This document shows positions 17,888-27,732 of a stretch of 64,000 bases of DNA, in pieces. Position numbers and translations under genes: made by a program. A model generated the notes under the pieces. That model had not been told where the DNA came from, ran no database searches, and worked only from the letters and a program-made list of their open reading frames with translations. Source of the DNA: Pluralibacter gergoviae ATCC 33028 = NBRC 105706 (lineage in GTDB: Bacteria > Pseudomonadota > Gammaproteobacteria > Enterobacterales > Enterobacteriaceae); NCBI RefSeq assembly GCF_001598855.1, contig NZ_BCZS01000002.1, positions 310,001-374,000 of the forward strand, written 5' to 3'. Each line of letters starts with the position of its first letter. Positions within the stretch are counted from its first letter, which is position 1.

Positions 17888-20800
17888 GGCGGCGCGCGTC
17901 GGCGATGCCATCGGCCACTCCCACGCCCTGGCGGGGATGATTGCCGGGACGATTGTCGGCGGGCTTATCGCCGCTGCCGGCGCCGTTGCCTCCGGCGTCC
18001 TGTTTGCGGCGGGACTGGCGTCATCCTGTTTCGGGATTGGCGTGCTGCTGGTGGGGGCCAGTATCGGCCTGGGTTATCTCACCGGAGAACTGGCGACCGC
18101 CGCGAGGGACGGCATCGCGGAGGCGGGCGCCGGCAGCCTGTCGCCCTCGGGTGTCATCCTGACCGGCTCCCCCAATGTTTTTATTAACGGTAAGCCCGCC
18201 GCTATCGCCACCGTCAGCCGGGTTGAGTGCGACCAGGACGGCCCGGCGATGCAGATGGCGCAGGGCTCTGACAGCGTCTTTATCAACGGCCAGCCCGCCT
18301 CCCGCATTGGCGATAAAACCAACTGCGACGCTCAGGTGATGGAGGGCTCTCCCAACGTCCGCATCGGCGGCGGCACCGCCACCACGCTGCCCATCAAGCC
18401 CGAAGTGCCGGACTGGCTGTATAAGGTTTCCGACCTGACGCTGCTGTTTGCCGGCCTGGTGGGGGGGCTTGGCGGGGCGGCGAGTAAAGTCGGTAAGCTT
18501 GGCAAACTGCTGAGTAAAATCCCCGGCATTAACAAAATAGGCCGCGTCGCCTGCCGCTTTGGCACCCTGATGACCGCCAGCGCCGCGGCGGGCATCATCG
18601 CCCGCCCGGTGGATATCACCAGCGGACAGAAGTTCCTCTCCGGCGAGGACGACCTGGACTTCACGCTCCCCTCGCGCCTGCCGGTCGAGTGGCAGCGCTA
18701 CTGGCGCAGCGGTAACCCGGCGGAGAGCGTGCTGGGCCGCGGCTGGAGCCTGTTCTGGGAGAGCACCCTCGAACCGTATCAGGACGGCCTGGTGTGGCGC
18801 GCGCCCTCCGGGGACTACGTCTCCTTTCCCCGCGTACCGCGCGGGCACAAGACTTACTGCGAGGCGGAAAAGTGCTGGCTGATGCACAACCCGGACGGCA
18901 GCTGGCAGGTGTTCGACGTCAGCGAGGAGGCCTGGCACTACCCGCCGTTGCCCGATGGCGCCCCGGCCCGCCTGAGCATGATGACCGACGCCACCGGCAA
19001 CGCCACCTCGCTGTTTTATAACGACGCGGGCCACCTCAGCGAGCTGGTGGACAGCGCCGGGCAGCGCCTCTTCTGCCGCTATCTCACTACTGCAAATGGC
19101 CACGTCCGCCTCGCCGCCGTCCTGCAGCATAGCCCGCAGGGGGAGCTGCTGCGGGTGCGCTACGACTATGACGACGAGGGCCAGCTGACGGCGGTCCTCA
19201 ACGCCGCCGGCGAGGCGACCCGCCGCTTCGGCTGGCGGGACGGGCTGATGGTCAGTCATCAGGACCGCAACGGTCTGCTGAACGAGTACCGCTGGCAGGA
19301 GATTGACGGCCTGCCGCGCGTGGTGGCCTGGCGGCACAGCGCCGGAGAGTCGCTGACGCTGCACTACGACTTTGATGCGGGCGTGCGCCGGGCGGTGCGC
19401 GACGACGGCAGGCAGGCCGTCTGGCAGCTCGATGACGACGATAACGTGGCGCAGTTTACCGACTTCGACGGTCGAAAGACGGCCTTTATCTATGAGCGCG
19501 GCGAGCTGTGCGGCGTGGTGCTCCCCGGCGGCGGTCTGCGCCAGAGCGAGTGGGACAACTACGGCCGCCTGCTGAGCGAAACCGACCCGCTGGGCCGCAC
19601 CACGACGTATCAGTATTCGCGCAACAGCGGCCGCCTGTTTTCGCTGACGCTCCCCGACGGCAGCCGGCAGTTCCAGCAGTGGGACCCGCTGGGCCGGCTG
19701 ACGCAGCAGACCGACGCCCAGGGCAACGTCACCCGCTACAGCTATCCCGACGACGAGGAGAGCCTGCCGTCGGCCATCACCGACGCGCTGGGCGGCGAGG
19801 TGCGGCTTGAGTGGAGCGCGCAGGGGCTGCTGACCCGCTACGTGGACTGCTCCGGCAGCGTAACGGCGTACGCGTACGATGCCCTCGGCCAGCTGACGCA
19901 CCTCACCGACGCCGAGGGGCACCTCACCCGCTACCGCTGGAACAGCATCGGCGAGCTGCAGGCCATCCTGCACCCGGACGGCAGCGAGGAGCAGTTTGAC
20001 TGGAACGCCTGCGGGCAGCTGGCGGCCCACCGCGACCCGCTCGGCAGCGAGACCCGCTGGCAGTACAACCCGCTGGGGCAGCCGGTGAGCATCACCGACC
20101 GCATCGGCCGCACCCGCCGCTATCACTACGGCCCGCGCGGCTGGCTCACCCGGCTGGAGAACGGCAACGGCGGCGACTATCAGTTCAGCCACGATGCCGT
20201 GGGGCGCCTCACCGGCGAGCGCCGCCCGGACCACAGCGACCATTTTTATCTCTACGGCGCCGACGGCCAGCTGACGGAGCACCGCGAGACCGGTCCGCAC
20301 AACGCCTCCGCGCCGCCGGCCCACCGCCTGCACCGCTTCCGCTTCGACGCCGCGGGCCAGCTGGTCTGGCGCGGCAGTGACGATGCGGAATGGGAATATC
20401 GCTACGACCCGGCCGGGCGGATGACCGCCGCGACGCGCGCGCCCACCGCCGCCGGCGCGGCGCTGGGCATTGAGGAAGACATCGTAGAGCTGGCGTATGA
20501 CAAGGCCGGCAACCTGCTGAGCGAGCGGGGCGTTAACGGCGAGGTGGGCTACGCCTGGGACGCCTTGTCCAACCTGCAGAGTCTGACCCTGCCGCAGGGC
20601 GACCGGCTGGCGTGGCTGTACTACGGTTCCGGCCACGCCAGCGCGATGAAGTTCAACGACCAGCTGTTAAGCGAATTCACCCGCGACCGTCTGCACCGGG
20701 AGACCGGCCGCAGCCAGGGCGCGCTGTACCAGCGGCGCGGCTACGACGCGCTGGGCCGCCGCAGCTGGCAGAGCAGCGGCTTTGCGCAGGGGATCGTTAC

Positions 20801-22109
20801 CCGCCCGGAAGAGGGCGTGCTGTGGCGCACCTTCCGTTACACCGGCCGGGGCGAGCTGGAATCGGTACATGATGCGCTACGCGGCGACGTCCACTACGGC
20901 TACGACCCGGAGGGGCGCCTGCTGCAGCACCTTGAGCCGAGGCAGAATCCGCTGGCCCGCCGCCTGCAGTACGACCAGGCGGACAACCTGGTCGATGCGC
21001 CCCCCGTCCCAGTGGTCAGCAACCGGCTGGCGCACTGGCAGCGGCTGTTTTACCGCTACGACGCCTGGGGCAACCTGGTCAGCCGCCGCAGCGGCCTGAG
21101 CGAGCAGCACTACGTCTACGACGCGGACAACCGGCTGCTGCGGGCCAGCGGCCACGGCCCGCAGGGTGACTTCAGCGCACAGTACCACTACGACGCGCTG
21201 GGCCGGCGCACCCGCAAGACGGTCGCTTATAAGGGTAAGCGCCCGCAGACCACCCGCTTCCTGTGGCAGGGCTACCGGCTGCTGCAGGAGCAGCGGGACA
21301 ACGGCACGCGGCGCAGCTGGGCCTATGACCCGGCCAGTCCGTGGACGCCGCTGGCGGCCATCGAGCAGGCGGACGGCGGCCCGCAGGCGGATATCTACTG
21401 GCTGCACGCTGACCTGAACAGCGCCCCGCTGGAGGTCACCGACGCCGACGGTCATCTGCGCTGGTCCGGGCAGTACGACACCTTCGGCAGGCTGAAGGGG
21501 CAGACCATAGCCGGCGCCGCGCTGCGCGAGGGCGCCACGTATGACCAGCCGCTGCGCTACGCCGGGCAGTACGAGGACGCCGAGAGCGGGCTGCACTATA
21601 ATCTGTTCCGGTACTACGATCCGGAGGTGGGGCGGTTTACGGTGCAGGATCCGATAGGGCTGGCGGGTGGGTTGAATCTCTACTCGTATGCGCCGAATCC
21701 TATGGGTTGGGTGGATCCTTTAGGATTATATAATGGTGAGGGAGAACGTGATCTAGGGAAATATCATGTTTTTCATGAGCATATGCTCGACTCCTCTGAA
21801 TACAAGATGACGGATAAAGAGCACTTTAGTCGTGCAAATGAATCAGTATATAAGCGTTTACAAGTAGACCCTGACTTTAAACGAGAGTTACAGGTTAAAT
21901 ACCCTGGTGTTGTGGAACACGTACAACCAATGAAAAATGGTAAATTCAGAGGATCATCACCTAAAGGGATGACGTGGCATCATGGCGACTCCCCTGGATC
22001 ACTACAGCTTGCTGATTTTAATGATCACAAAAATTACCATAAAATTTATCATCCAGATGGTACTGGTGGTCGTAACAAATGGGGTGGCGGGACATCTTGC
22101 AGAAAATAG
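17880..22109 (+). CDS. PAAR-Rhs type VI effector with C-terminal WHH nuclease toxin
   Basis: Polymorphic toxin of 1409 residues with a GTG start overlapping the chaperone gene. In order: prePAAR-like motif (AARVGDAIGHS, residues 4-14), hydrophobic helices (about 18-70), PAAR domain (about 95-175, with SPNVFINGKPAA and SRIGDKTNC), RHS/YD repeats (about 245-1240), and the Rhs core end (YYDPEVGRFTVQDPIGLAGG ... DPLGL, near 1283). The last 126 residues hold KGMTWHHGDSPGSLQLADF, the WHH form of the HNH/endonuclease VII fold, so the toxin is probably a DNase. GC drops sharply after DPLGL, as expected for an exchangeable tip. No other T6SS genes are in the window. Confidence 0.88.
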   Translation: MGEAARVGDAIGHSHALAGMIAGTIVGGLIAAAGAVASGVLFAAGLASSCFGIGVLLVGASIGLGYLTGELATAARDGIAEAGAGSLSPSGVILTGSPNVFINGKPAAIATVSRVECDQDGPAMQMAQGSDSVFINGQPASRIGDKTNCDAQVMEGSPNVRIGGGTATTLPIKPEVPDWLYKVSDLTLLFAGLVGGLGGAASKVGKLGKLLSKIPGINKIGRVACRFGTLMTASAAAGIIARPVDITSGQKFLSGEDDLDFTLPSRLPVEWQRYWRSGNPAESVLGRGWSLFWESTLEPYQDGLVWRAPSGDYVSFPRVPRGHKTYCEAEKCWLMHNPDGSWQVFDVSEEAWHYPPLPDGAPARLSMMTDATGNATSLFYNDAGHLSELVDSAGQRLFCRYLTTANGHVRLAAVLQHSPQGELLRVRYDYDDEGQLTAVLNAAGEATRRFGWRDGLMVSHQDRNGLLNEYRWQEIDGLPRVVAWRHSAGESLTLHYDFDAGVRRAVRDDGRQAVWQLDDDDNVAQFTDFDGRKTAFIYERGELCGVVLPGGGLRQSEWDNYGRLLSETDPLGRTTTYQYSRNSGRLFSLTLPDGSRQFQQWDPLGRLTQQTDAQGNVTRYSYPDDEESLPSAITDALGGEVRLEWSAQGLLTRYVDCSGSVTAYAYDALGQLTHLTDAEGHLTRYRWNSIGELQAILHPDGSEEQFDWNACGQLAAHRDPLGSETRWQYNPLGQPVSITDRIGRTRRYHYGPRGWLTRLENGNGGDYQFSHDAVGRLTGERRPDHSDHFYLYGADGQLTEHRETGPHNASAPPAHRLHRFRFDAAGQLVWRGSDDAEWEYRYDPAGRMTAATRAPTAAGAALGIEEDIVELAYDKAGNLLSERGVNGEVGYAWDALSNLQSLTLPQGDRLAWLYYGSGHASAMKFNDQLLSEFTRDRLHRETGRSQGALYQRRGYDALGRRSWQSSGFAQGIVTRPEEGVLWRTFRYTGRGELESVHDALRGDVHYGYDPEGRLLQHLEPRQNPLARRLQYDQADNLVDAPPVPVVSNRLAHWQRLFYRYDAWGNLVSRRSGLSEQHYVYDADNRLLRASGHGPQGDFSAQYHYDALGRRTRKTVAYKGKRPQTTRFLWQGYRLLQEQRDNGTRRSWAYDPASPWTPLAAIEQADGGPQADIYWLHADLNSAPLEVTDADGHLRWSGQYDTFGRLKGQTIAGAALREGATYDQPLRYAGQYEDAESGLHYNLFRYYDPEVGRFTVQDPIGLAGGLNLYSYAPNPMGWVDPLGLYNGEGERDLGKYHVFHEHMLDSSEYKMTDKEHFSRANESVYKRLQVDPDFKRELQVKYPGVVEHVQPMKNGKFRGSSPKGMTWHHGDSPGSLQLADFNDHKNYHKIYHPDGTGGRNKWGGGTSCRK

Positions 22110-22120
22110 AGGAGTGTTAA

Positions 22121-22426
22121 ATGATTGTTATTGAAGGTTTTAATAAGTTACTGCAAATGAAAGATAGTTTGCCTGATGTAGGTTGGCTGTATGTTGCGCC
22201 ATCGTTTAATCTTTCTTCAAAAGAAAATATAGTCAATGGTAGTTATTACCTTGCTCAAAATGAAGATGAGGAAATGGATTTTGAAGATAACTACGGCACT
22301 TTCCTTGAAGCGCCGATTTTTAAGGCCATTATTGACAATAAGCTAGAGCATAATCCTTCTTCCGGAGGTGACGAACTTCTAAACGCAGTGCGTTATTACA
22401 TCGAAAACGATGATTTTCAGGACTGA
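22121..22426 (+). CDS. Putative immunity protein of the Rhs toxin
   Basis: Acidic 101-residue protein (YYLAQNEDEEMDFEDNYGTF) beginning 11 bases after the toxin stop. It shares the low GC of the toxin tip. Position, size and acidity are those of a cognate immunity protein that would block the WHH nuclease. I do not recognise the family with certainty. Confidence 0.65.
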   Translation: MIVIEGFNKLLQMKDSLPDVGWLYVAPSFNLSSKENIVNGSYYLAQNEDEEMDFEDNYGTFLEAPIFKAIIDNKLEHNPSSGGDELLNAVRYYIENDDFQD

Positions 22427-22562
22427 AAAATCTAAAAGCTTCTTTGCTGCCTTTCTGACCATGTCATAGCACGCTGTATTGACTCTAATTACGCAGAGGT
22501 GCACACAATGAAAGCAGTTAGCATTGCTGATGTTAGCTTCCTCCACTATCACAGTTTCGAAG

Positions 22563-22991
22563 AAGGGCGTGCTGTGGCGCACCTTCCGCTACACCGGCCG
22601 GGGCGAGCTGGATTCGGTCCGCGACGGGCTGCGCGGCGACGTCCACTACGGCCACGACCCGGAGAGGTGCCTGCTGCAGCACCTGGAGCCGCGGCAGAAT
22701 CCGCTGGCCCGCCGCCTGCAGTACGACCTGGCGGACAACCTGGTCGATGAGCCTCCCGTCCCGGTGGTCAGCAACCGGCTGGCGCACTGGCAGCGGCTGT
22801 TTTACCGCTACGACGCCTGGGGTAACCTGGTCAGCCGCCGCAGCGCCCTGAATGAGCAGCACTACGTCTACGGCGCGGACAACCGGCTGCTGCAGGCCAG
22901 CGGCCCCGGCCCGCAGGGCGACTTCAGCGCACAGTACCACTACGACGCGCTGGGCAGGCGCACCCGCAAGACGGTCACTTACAAGGGTAAG
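22563..22991 (+). pseudogene. Orphan Rhs core fragment, duplicate of 20812-21240
   Basis: Over about 429 bases, this aligns without a visible gap to the rhs core at an offset of 1751 bases (GVLWRTFRYTGRGEL through ALGRRTRKTV), with scattered substitutions. Upstream is an unrelated short leader (ATG at 22508); at the 3' end an IS3-family element begins directly after AAGGGTAAG. It is a broken remnant of a second rhs gene or tip cassette. Such fragments can recombine to swap the toxin tip. Confidence 0.85.
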
Positions 22992-24004
22992 TGATCCTAC
23001 CCATGTAATGTGGACACAGCTCTAAGCGAGGTTTTCATTTTCAAATTGTTCCGGACTGAGACCGCCGCAGGCACTGTGACGACGCCACCGATTGTAATCA
23101 CACTCGATATAATTAAATACCGTTGTCCGCATAATTTCCCGGCTAATAAAGTGCTCGCCGTGGATGCATTCCACTTTCAGCGTGTGAAAGAAGCTTTCCG
23201 CACATGCGTTATCGTAGCAGTTGCCTCTGGCGCTCATGCTTCCATGCAGTTTGTGCCGCTTCAGCAGTGCCTGATAATCTGCTGAACAGTACTGCCCGCC
23301 GCGATCCGTGTGAACGATAACCTCTTCTGGTCGTTTACGCCGCCACAGGGCCATCTGAAGTGCATCGCAGGCAAGCTGCGCCGTCATCCGTGAGGACATC
23401 GACCAGCCGATAACCGCACGTGACCACAGGTCGATGACCACGGCAAGATAAAGCCAGCCCTCCTCAGTACGTAAGTAAGTGATGTCACCACACCACTTCT
23501 GGTTCGGGCCACTGGCGAAAAAATCCTGTTTCAACAGATTCTCTGAGACCGGCAGGCCGTGCTCACGGTAGCTGACCGGGCTGAAGCGACGTGGGGCCTT
23601 CGCCCGCAGTCCCTGACGGCGCAGGCTTGAGGCTATCGTTTTCATGTTATACGTCAGGCCCTGCTCGCGTAGTACCTCTGCCAGCCGGGGTGCACCGTAG
23701 CGCTGTTTCGCCTGAAGGAATGCGTCGTGGGCAATGCTGTCGCAATCGTCGCGGAAACGCTGGCGTGCATTAATCACGCGGCAGCGGCGACGCCAGGCAT
23801 AAAGCTGAGACTCATAAAGGGAGAGTTCGCGGGCAGCGGCGGCAACGCCTATTCGCTCAGCAAGCTTCAGGGCTTCGCTGCGGTATTCAGGCGAATACTG
23901 TTTTCTTGGCTTCTTACTTACGTTTGCTGATTTAGTCATGTGAGTCACCTCTGTCTGAGAGTTTAATCACTTAGTCGCGTGTCCACATTATGAGGGGAGG
24001 ATCA
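22992..24004. mobile_element. IS3-family insertion element, internally deleted
   Basis: Terminal inverted repeats are visible: TGATCCTACCCATGTAATGT... at 22992 and the complement of TGATCCTCCCCTCATAATGT... ending at 24004, which continue together to GGACAC. The element is only about 1.0 kb, shorter than the usual 1.2-1.4 kb for this family. No target duplication is visible, and the right flank does not continue the rhs sequence, so an adjacent deletion has probably occurred. Confidence 0.8.
23022..23939 (-). CDS. IS3-family transposase, OrfA and OrfB fused by deletion
   Basis: 305 residues in one frame. The start is the OrfA helix-turn-helix ([36 protein letters not shown]). It jumps directly to the OrfB HTH_21 and rve domains ([47 protein letters not shown]), with the DDE residues intact. 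IS3 elements normally make OrfAB by a frameshift, with a leucine-zipper region between. That stretch is missing here, probably by recombination between two copies coding for YAW. Whether it still transposes is doubtful. Confidence 0.8.
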   Translation of the reverse strand: MTKSANVSKKPRKQYSPEYRSEALKLAERIGVAAAARELSLYESQLYAWRRRCRVINARQRFRDDCDSIAHDAFLQAKQRYGAPRLAEVLREQGLTYNMKTIASSLRRQGLRAKAPRRFSPVSYREHGLPVSENLLKQDFFASGPNQKWCGDITYLRTEEGWLYLAVVIDLWSRAVIGWSMSSRMTAQLACDALQMALWRRKRPEEVIVHTDRGGQYCSADYQALLKRHKLHGSMSARGNCYDNACAESFFHTLKVECIHGEHFISREIMRTTVFNYIECDYNRWRRHSACGGLSPEQFENENLA

Positions 24005-24129
24005 GGAAACGTTAATTGATGGAAAGCACGTCTGGACTGAGAAAAATTTAGACCAGATGTAATCTAACAGATACCTGTATAAATAACCGGTAACTGTCAG
24101 ATCAGGTCTGAGGAGCCTGTACATAAATT

Positions 24130-25410
24130 TGTGTAATTGCCTGATTTTGATATGTTCAATTCAACATCACAGGCAGGTTACTTTATGGACGAAAAACAGT
24201 TGCAGGCTCTGGCTAATGAACTGGCCAAAAATGTCAAAACTCCCGACGATCTCAGCCAGTTCGATCGTCTGCTGAAGAAAATCAGCGTTGAGGCGGCCCT
24301 CAATGCCGGGATGTCTCACCATCTGGGCTACGATAAAAATCAGCCTGAACCGGGCTCCAACACCCGCAACGGCTACTCAACAAAGACCGTAGCCACTGCG
24401 GATGGTCCACTTGAACTGCGTACTCCCCGGGATCGCGAAGCCACCTTTGAACCCCAGTTGCTGAAGAAAAACCAGACCCGTATTACCGGGATGGATAACC
24501 AGATTTTATCCCTGTACGCCAAAGGGATGACCACCCGCGAGATAGCAGTTGCGTTCAAAGAGATGTACGACGCGGATGTCTCGCCGGCGCTGGTCTCAAA
24601 AGTCACTGACGCCGTCATGGAGCAGGTTGTTGAGTGGCAAAACCGGCCACTGGATGCCATCTATCCTATTGTTTACCTTGACTGTATTGTCCTTAAAGTC
24701 CGGCAGGACAGTCGCGTCATCAATAAATCCGTGTTTCTGGCTCTGGGCATCAACATCGAAGGCCAGAAAGAACTGCTGGGTATGTGGCTGGCCGAAAATG
24801 AAGGCGCGAAGTTCTGGCTGAATGTGCTGACAGAACTGAAGAATCGCGGCCTGAACGACATCCTCATCGCCTGCGTCGACGGACTGAAAAGCTTCCCGGA
24901 CGCCATAAACGCGGTATATCCGGAGGCCCGCATCCAGCTGTGCATCGTACATATGGTGCGCAACAGCCTGCGGTTCGTCTCCTGGAAAGATTACAAGGCC
25001 GTTACCCGCGATTTGAAGGCGATTTACCAAGCGCCGACGGAAGAAGCAGGTCTGCAGGCACTGGAAGTGTTCGCCAGCGCCTGGGACAGCCGCTATCCGC
25101 AGATAAGCCGGAGCTGGACGGCAAACTGGTTAAACCTTGCGACGTTTTTCGGCTACCCGGCAGATATCCGCAAAGTCATCTACACCACCAACGCCATTGA
25201 ATCACTGAACAGCGTGATCAGGCATGCAATCAAAAAGCGCAAGGTGTTCCCGACGGACGAGTCAGTGAAAAAGGTCGTGTGGCTGGCAATCCAGGCCGCC
25301 TCACAAAAATGGACGATGCCGCTGAGGGACTGGCGCATGGCAATGAGCCGTTTTATCATCGAGTTCGGTGACCGCCTCGACGGTCACTTCTGAGAAAAGG
25401 CATTTACACA
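24130..25410 (+). mobile_element. IS256-family element, copy A (intact)
   Basis: Ends TGTGTAATTGCC at 24130 and, inverted, GGCATTTACACA ending at 25410. The same right end is found at 28064 in copy B, which fixes this boundary. The transposase is intact. No matching target duplication was seen next to the ends. Confidence 0.75.
24185..25393 (+). CDS. IS256-family transposase (copy A)
   Basis: 402 residues, full length for this family. Start MDEKQLQALANELAKNV. The DDE residues lie in the IVYLDCIVLKVR region, ACVDGLKSFPDAI and IYTTNAIESLNSVIR. The last of these is the family's hallmark glutamate motif. A degenerate copy with the same sequence lies inverted at 28064-29228. Confidence 0.9.
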   Translation: MDEKQLQALANELAKNVKTPDDLSQFDRLLKKISVEAALNAGMSHHLGYDKNQPEPGSNTRNGYSTKTVATADGPLELRTPRDREATFEPQLLKKNQTRITGMDNQILSLYAKGMTTREIAVAFKEMYDADVSPALVSKVTDAVMEQVVEWQNRPLDAIYPIVYLDCIVLKVRQDSRVINKSVFLALGINIEGQKELLGMWLAENEGAKFWLNVLTELKNRGLNDILIACVDGLKSFPDAINAVYPEARIQLCIVHMVRNSLRFVSWKDYKAVTRDLKAIYQAPTEEAGLQALEVFASAWDSRYPQISRSWTANWLNLATFFGYPADIRKVIYTTNAIESLNSVIRHAIKKRKVFPTDESVKKVVWLAIQAASQKWTMPLRDWRMAMSRFIIEFGDRLDGHF

Positions 25411-25667
25411 GAATGGTGTACAGGCCCACTAAAACTGGTGTGCTTACAAGAGTACCTTCACAACGTTAAGCAAGCTACTCTCCTTACCCACCTTGAATCG
25501 CAGGGAAATGCGCTGACCGCAGAACGTCAGCAGCATCAGGCCACGTGCGAAACACTTCAGATGCTGTTAGTGGTGTACGAAACCGGTCGGTTTTGTACAT
25601 ACGATTTAGGTATACCCTAATGTGACATACTAGCGAGCGGTCTGGGATTGTTAAATAAAAAAAACAC
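25411..25667 (+). other. Gene-remnant region after IS256 copy A
   Basis: Open frame 25438-25620 would encode a 60-residue peptide with a coiled-coil-like middle (HLESQGNALTAERQQHQATC). It lacks a ribosome site and is probably the end of a gene cut by the IS. I see no recognisable family. Confidence 0.35.
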
Positions 25668-25783
25668 CTGACACCCATACTCACATTAAGCATGTGGCCC
25701 GCAAAACGATTTACTTTCCACGTTCCATTAAGGTCCACGAAAAAGCGATCGGCTCATTCATAGAAAAGTATATTTTCAACTAA
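25668..25783 (+). pseudogene. IS1-family InsB C-terminal remnant
   Basis: Translation ending in a stop at 25781-25783 gives THTHIKHVARKTIYFPRS then IKVHEKAIGSFIEKYIFN. This resembles the C-terminus of IS1 InsB (R-K-T-I-x-F-x-R-S then H-x-K-x-I-G). The rest of the element is gone. It is a scrap marking an earlier insertion. Confidence 0.6.
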
Positions 25784-25804
25784 TTGGAGCCATAATCCTA
25801 TATC

Positions 25805-27544
25805 TCAGGCTGTTAAGGGACGCTGACTAGGCCATTGCATAAGCCAATATTTGGCTTTATCCTCTCTTGCTTTTAAAGTTCTTTCGCTAATATCATTAAT
25901 TTTATTTTCTTGTAGGATATTAACGAACTTACTCCGAGATATTTTACCTACAAAGCTTTCATGCCAAAGGAAACAAATTCCGAGTAGTAGATCTTCAATT
26001 TCGCTCAGTTCCATCGTTAAGCTTTCTTCTAGATTTCTTTGAAAATACAACCCCTTACTAAACAGTTCAGCAAGATATAATCTTTCTTGTTTTGATATGC
26101 CTGTGGCTGTGTAAAAAATACACGTTTCTGAATTGCTTGAGGGTAGTTGAACCATAATACCAGGATTTCTCCCTTGCGCACGATCTAAACTGTTAAGAAA
26201 GTTAGGTATTGTTAGTGCAGAAGCTGCTAAATTAATGTTTCTAAAAGACCTATTTTTTTTATCTATAAGCTCAATGTCTTTATTTTTTTTATTGCTGAAA
26301 TAATGAGTCATTAACTCTATCGGTTCTGGTAGTACACCCGAAAACATCCAAGGGAAAAGACCGACAGGATTGGCACTGAATATTTCGTTAAAACTATTGT
26401 ATAATGTATCATCCATACATTCATTTCTATTAGAAAAAGTGAGGAGTTTTGACGTATAGTCTTGAGGATAACTCACTTTTAGTCTTGTCATGAAATCTCT
26501 TACTTTAATGTACCAAGCAGCATTTTTCATGAGTGAAAAATAAAACATAATCATATGATATATTATCATTTTCTGCATCACTTCAGGGGGCGTAGTCTTT
26601 AGTGCATTTCGTTGGTTTTGAGCGAAGTCATCGGGGCTAGGATTCAGGAATCGAAATAGAGAACTAGCTCGCTTACTTAATTTTTTAATCTGATGATTAA
26701 TACTATTACTGTATAACTCATGTTGGTATTTACTTGGGATTATTTTGCTATATTTTTCTTGGTGTTCGACCTGTGTACTATTCTCATGTTTTCGACATAA
26801 TGCATGTAGTATTGGTGCCCACTGAGTATATTTTTTGTCTTTTAGTAGTGGATGCGATACATCGTTTAAAGGATCTCGACCTAAAGCAAGCTTATTAGCT
26901 ATACTTATAAAGTGCCCGTGGACCTGATCAAGGCTAAATTCTTTATCAACTAATCTTTGGTATTTATTAGTGAATAAATCGAAGGAGTGAATCCTAAATG
27001 GAGTCATTTCGCCTTGAGGATTACCATACTCGATGTCAACCAAGTTTGATGTAAGTTGCCGTTCACTAACTATTTTACATAACTCAATTAGAGTAGGATC
27101 TTCGATTGTAATATCTAGTTTCTGGCGATTATTTTTTTCTAATTCTATACGAACTTTATAGTAAGCGTGAACAATTTTTTGTGGGTCTAGGACGGAATTA
27201 GTTGCTGCTGCAGTAAGTAATAAATTAAGTGGCATTTTGGGATAGTTATTAGCAAGGCATTCAGCGTATATATACAAATCACCTCTCAACAGCAATGAAT
27301 TATCATAATGTCCAAGTAGTATATCTAGTGTGTTATGCCGTGGGCTAAATGCTTTTTCTAATATGTCATAGTAGTAAGGCCTGTGGGCTAGAGGGATTTT
27401 GGCAAAACGTTTTCTTAAGTGAATCAAACCTGATTCTTTTCTAAAATCTAAAGGTCCAAAAATTAGATTGAAGGCTATTCCAGCTTCAAACCATTCTCTC
27501 AACACATTTTCAGCCTCACTTAACTCTAAAACGATTTTTTTCAT
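25805..27544 (-). CDS. Large AT-rich protein of unknown function
   Basis: 579 residues from an ATG preceded by GAGGAAG. Much lower GC than its surroundings, no signal peptide, mostly helical composition. Near the middle, HMIMFYFSLMKNAAWYIKVRDF is amphipathic or membrane-like rather than clearly transmembrane. No nuclease, ATPase, helicase or protease motif is visible. It is intact, flanked by inverted IS256 copies and beside a DnaJ-like zinc-finger gene. Large single AT-rich genes in such islands are often phage defence or effector genes, but nothing in this sequence proves that. Confidence 0.7.
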   Translation of the reverse strand: MKKIVLELSEAENVLREWFEAGIAFNLIFGPLDFRKESGLIHLRKRFAKIPLAHRPYYYDILEKAFSPRHNTLDILLGHYDNSLLLRGDLYIYAECLANNYPKMPLNLLLTAAATNSVLDPQKIVHAYYKVRIELEKNNRQKLDITIEDPTLIELCKIVSERQLTSNLVDIEYGNPQGEMTPFRIHSFDLFTNKYQRLVDKEFSLDQVHGHFISIANKLALGRDPLNDVSHPLLKDKKYTQWAPILHALCRKHENSTQVEHQEKYSKIIPSKYQHELYSNSINHQIKKLSKRASSLFRFLNPSPDDFAQNQRNALKTTPPEVMQKMIIYHMIMFYFSLMKNAAWYIKVRDFMTRLKVSYPQDYTSKLLTFSNRNECMDDTLYNSFNEIFSANPVGLFPWMFSGVLPEPIELMTHYFSNKKNKDIELIDKKNRSFRNINLAASALTIPNFLNSLDRAQGRNPGIMVQLPSSNSETCIFYTATGISKQERLYLAELFSKGLYFQRNLEESLTMELSEIEDLLLGICFLWHESFVGKISRSKFVNILQENKINDISERTLKAREDKAKYWLMQWPSQRPLTA

Positions 27545-27732
27545 CCACACTTCCTCGAAAATTGCAATACATAAGTAGAAAAATAACTCGAGTGGTTAGC
27601 TTAATCGTTGGTGATTAACATGCCTACTCTTATGAGTTTTGACTCTTAAGACAATCATACAGCACCATCCGTACATAAAATGGCTCGTTGGTGGTCTGGG
27701 AACCGTTCGTATACACAAAAGTGAGATAGATC

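Noticed and set aside
18021..20636. 871-codon open frame antisense to the rhs gene
   Set aside because: Low-complexity Ala/Val/Gly/Arg content produced by the complement of Rhs repeats; no ribosome site or family features.
22499..22562. Short leader with ATG before the orphan rhs fragment as a real gene start
   Set aside because: The first codons are unrelated to Rhs, and the frame used by the ATG is not the Rhs frame, so it is a junction artefact.
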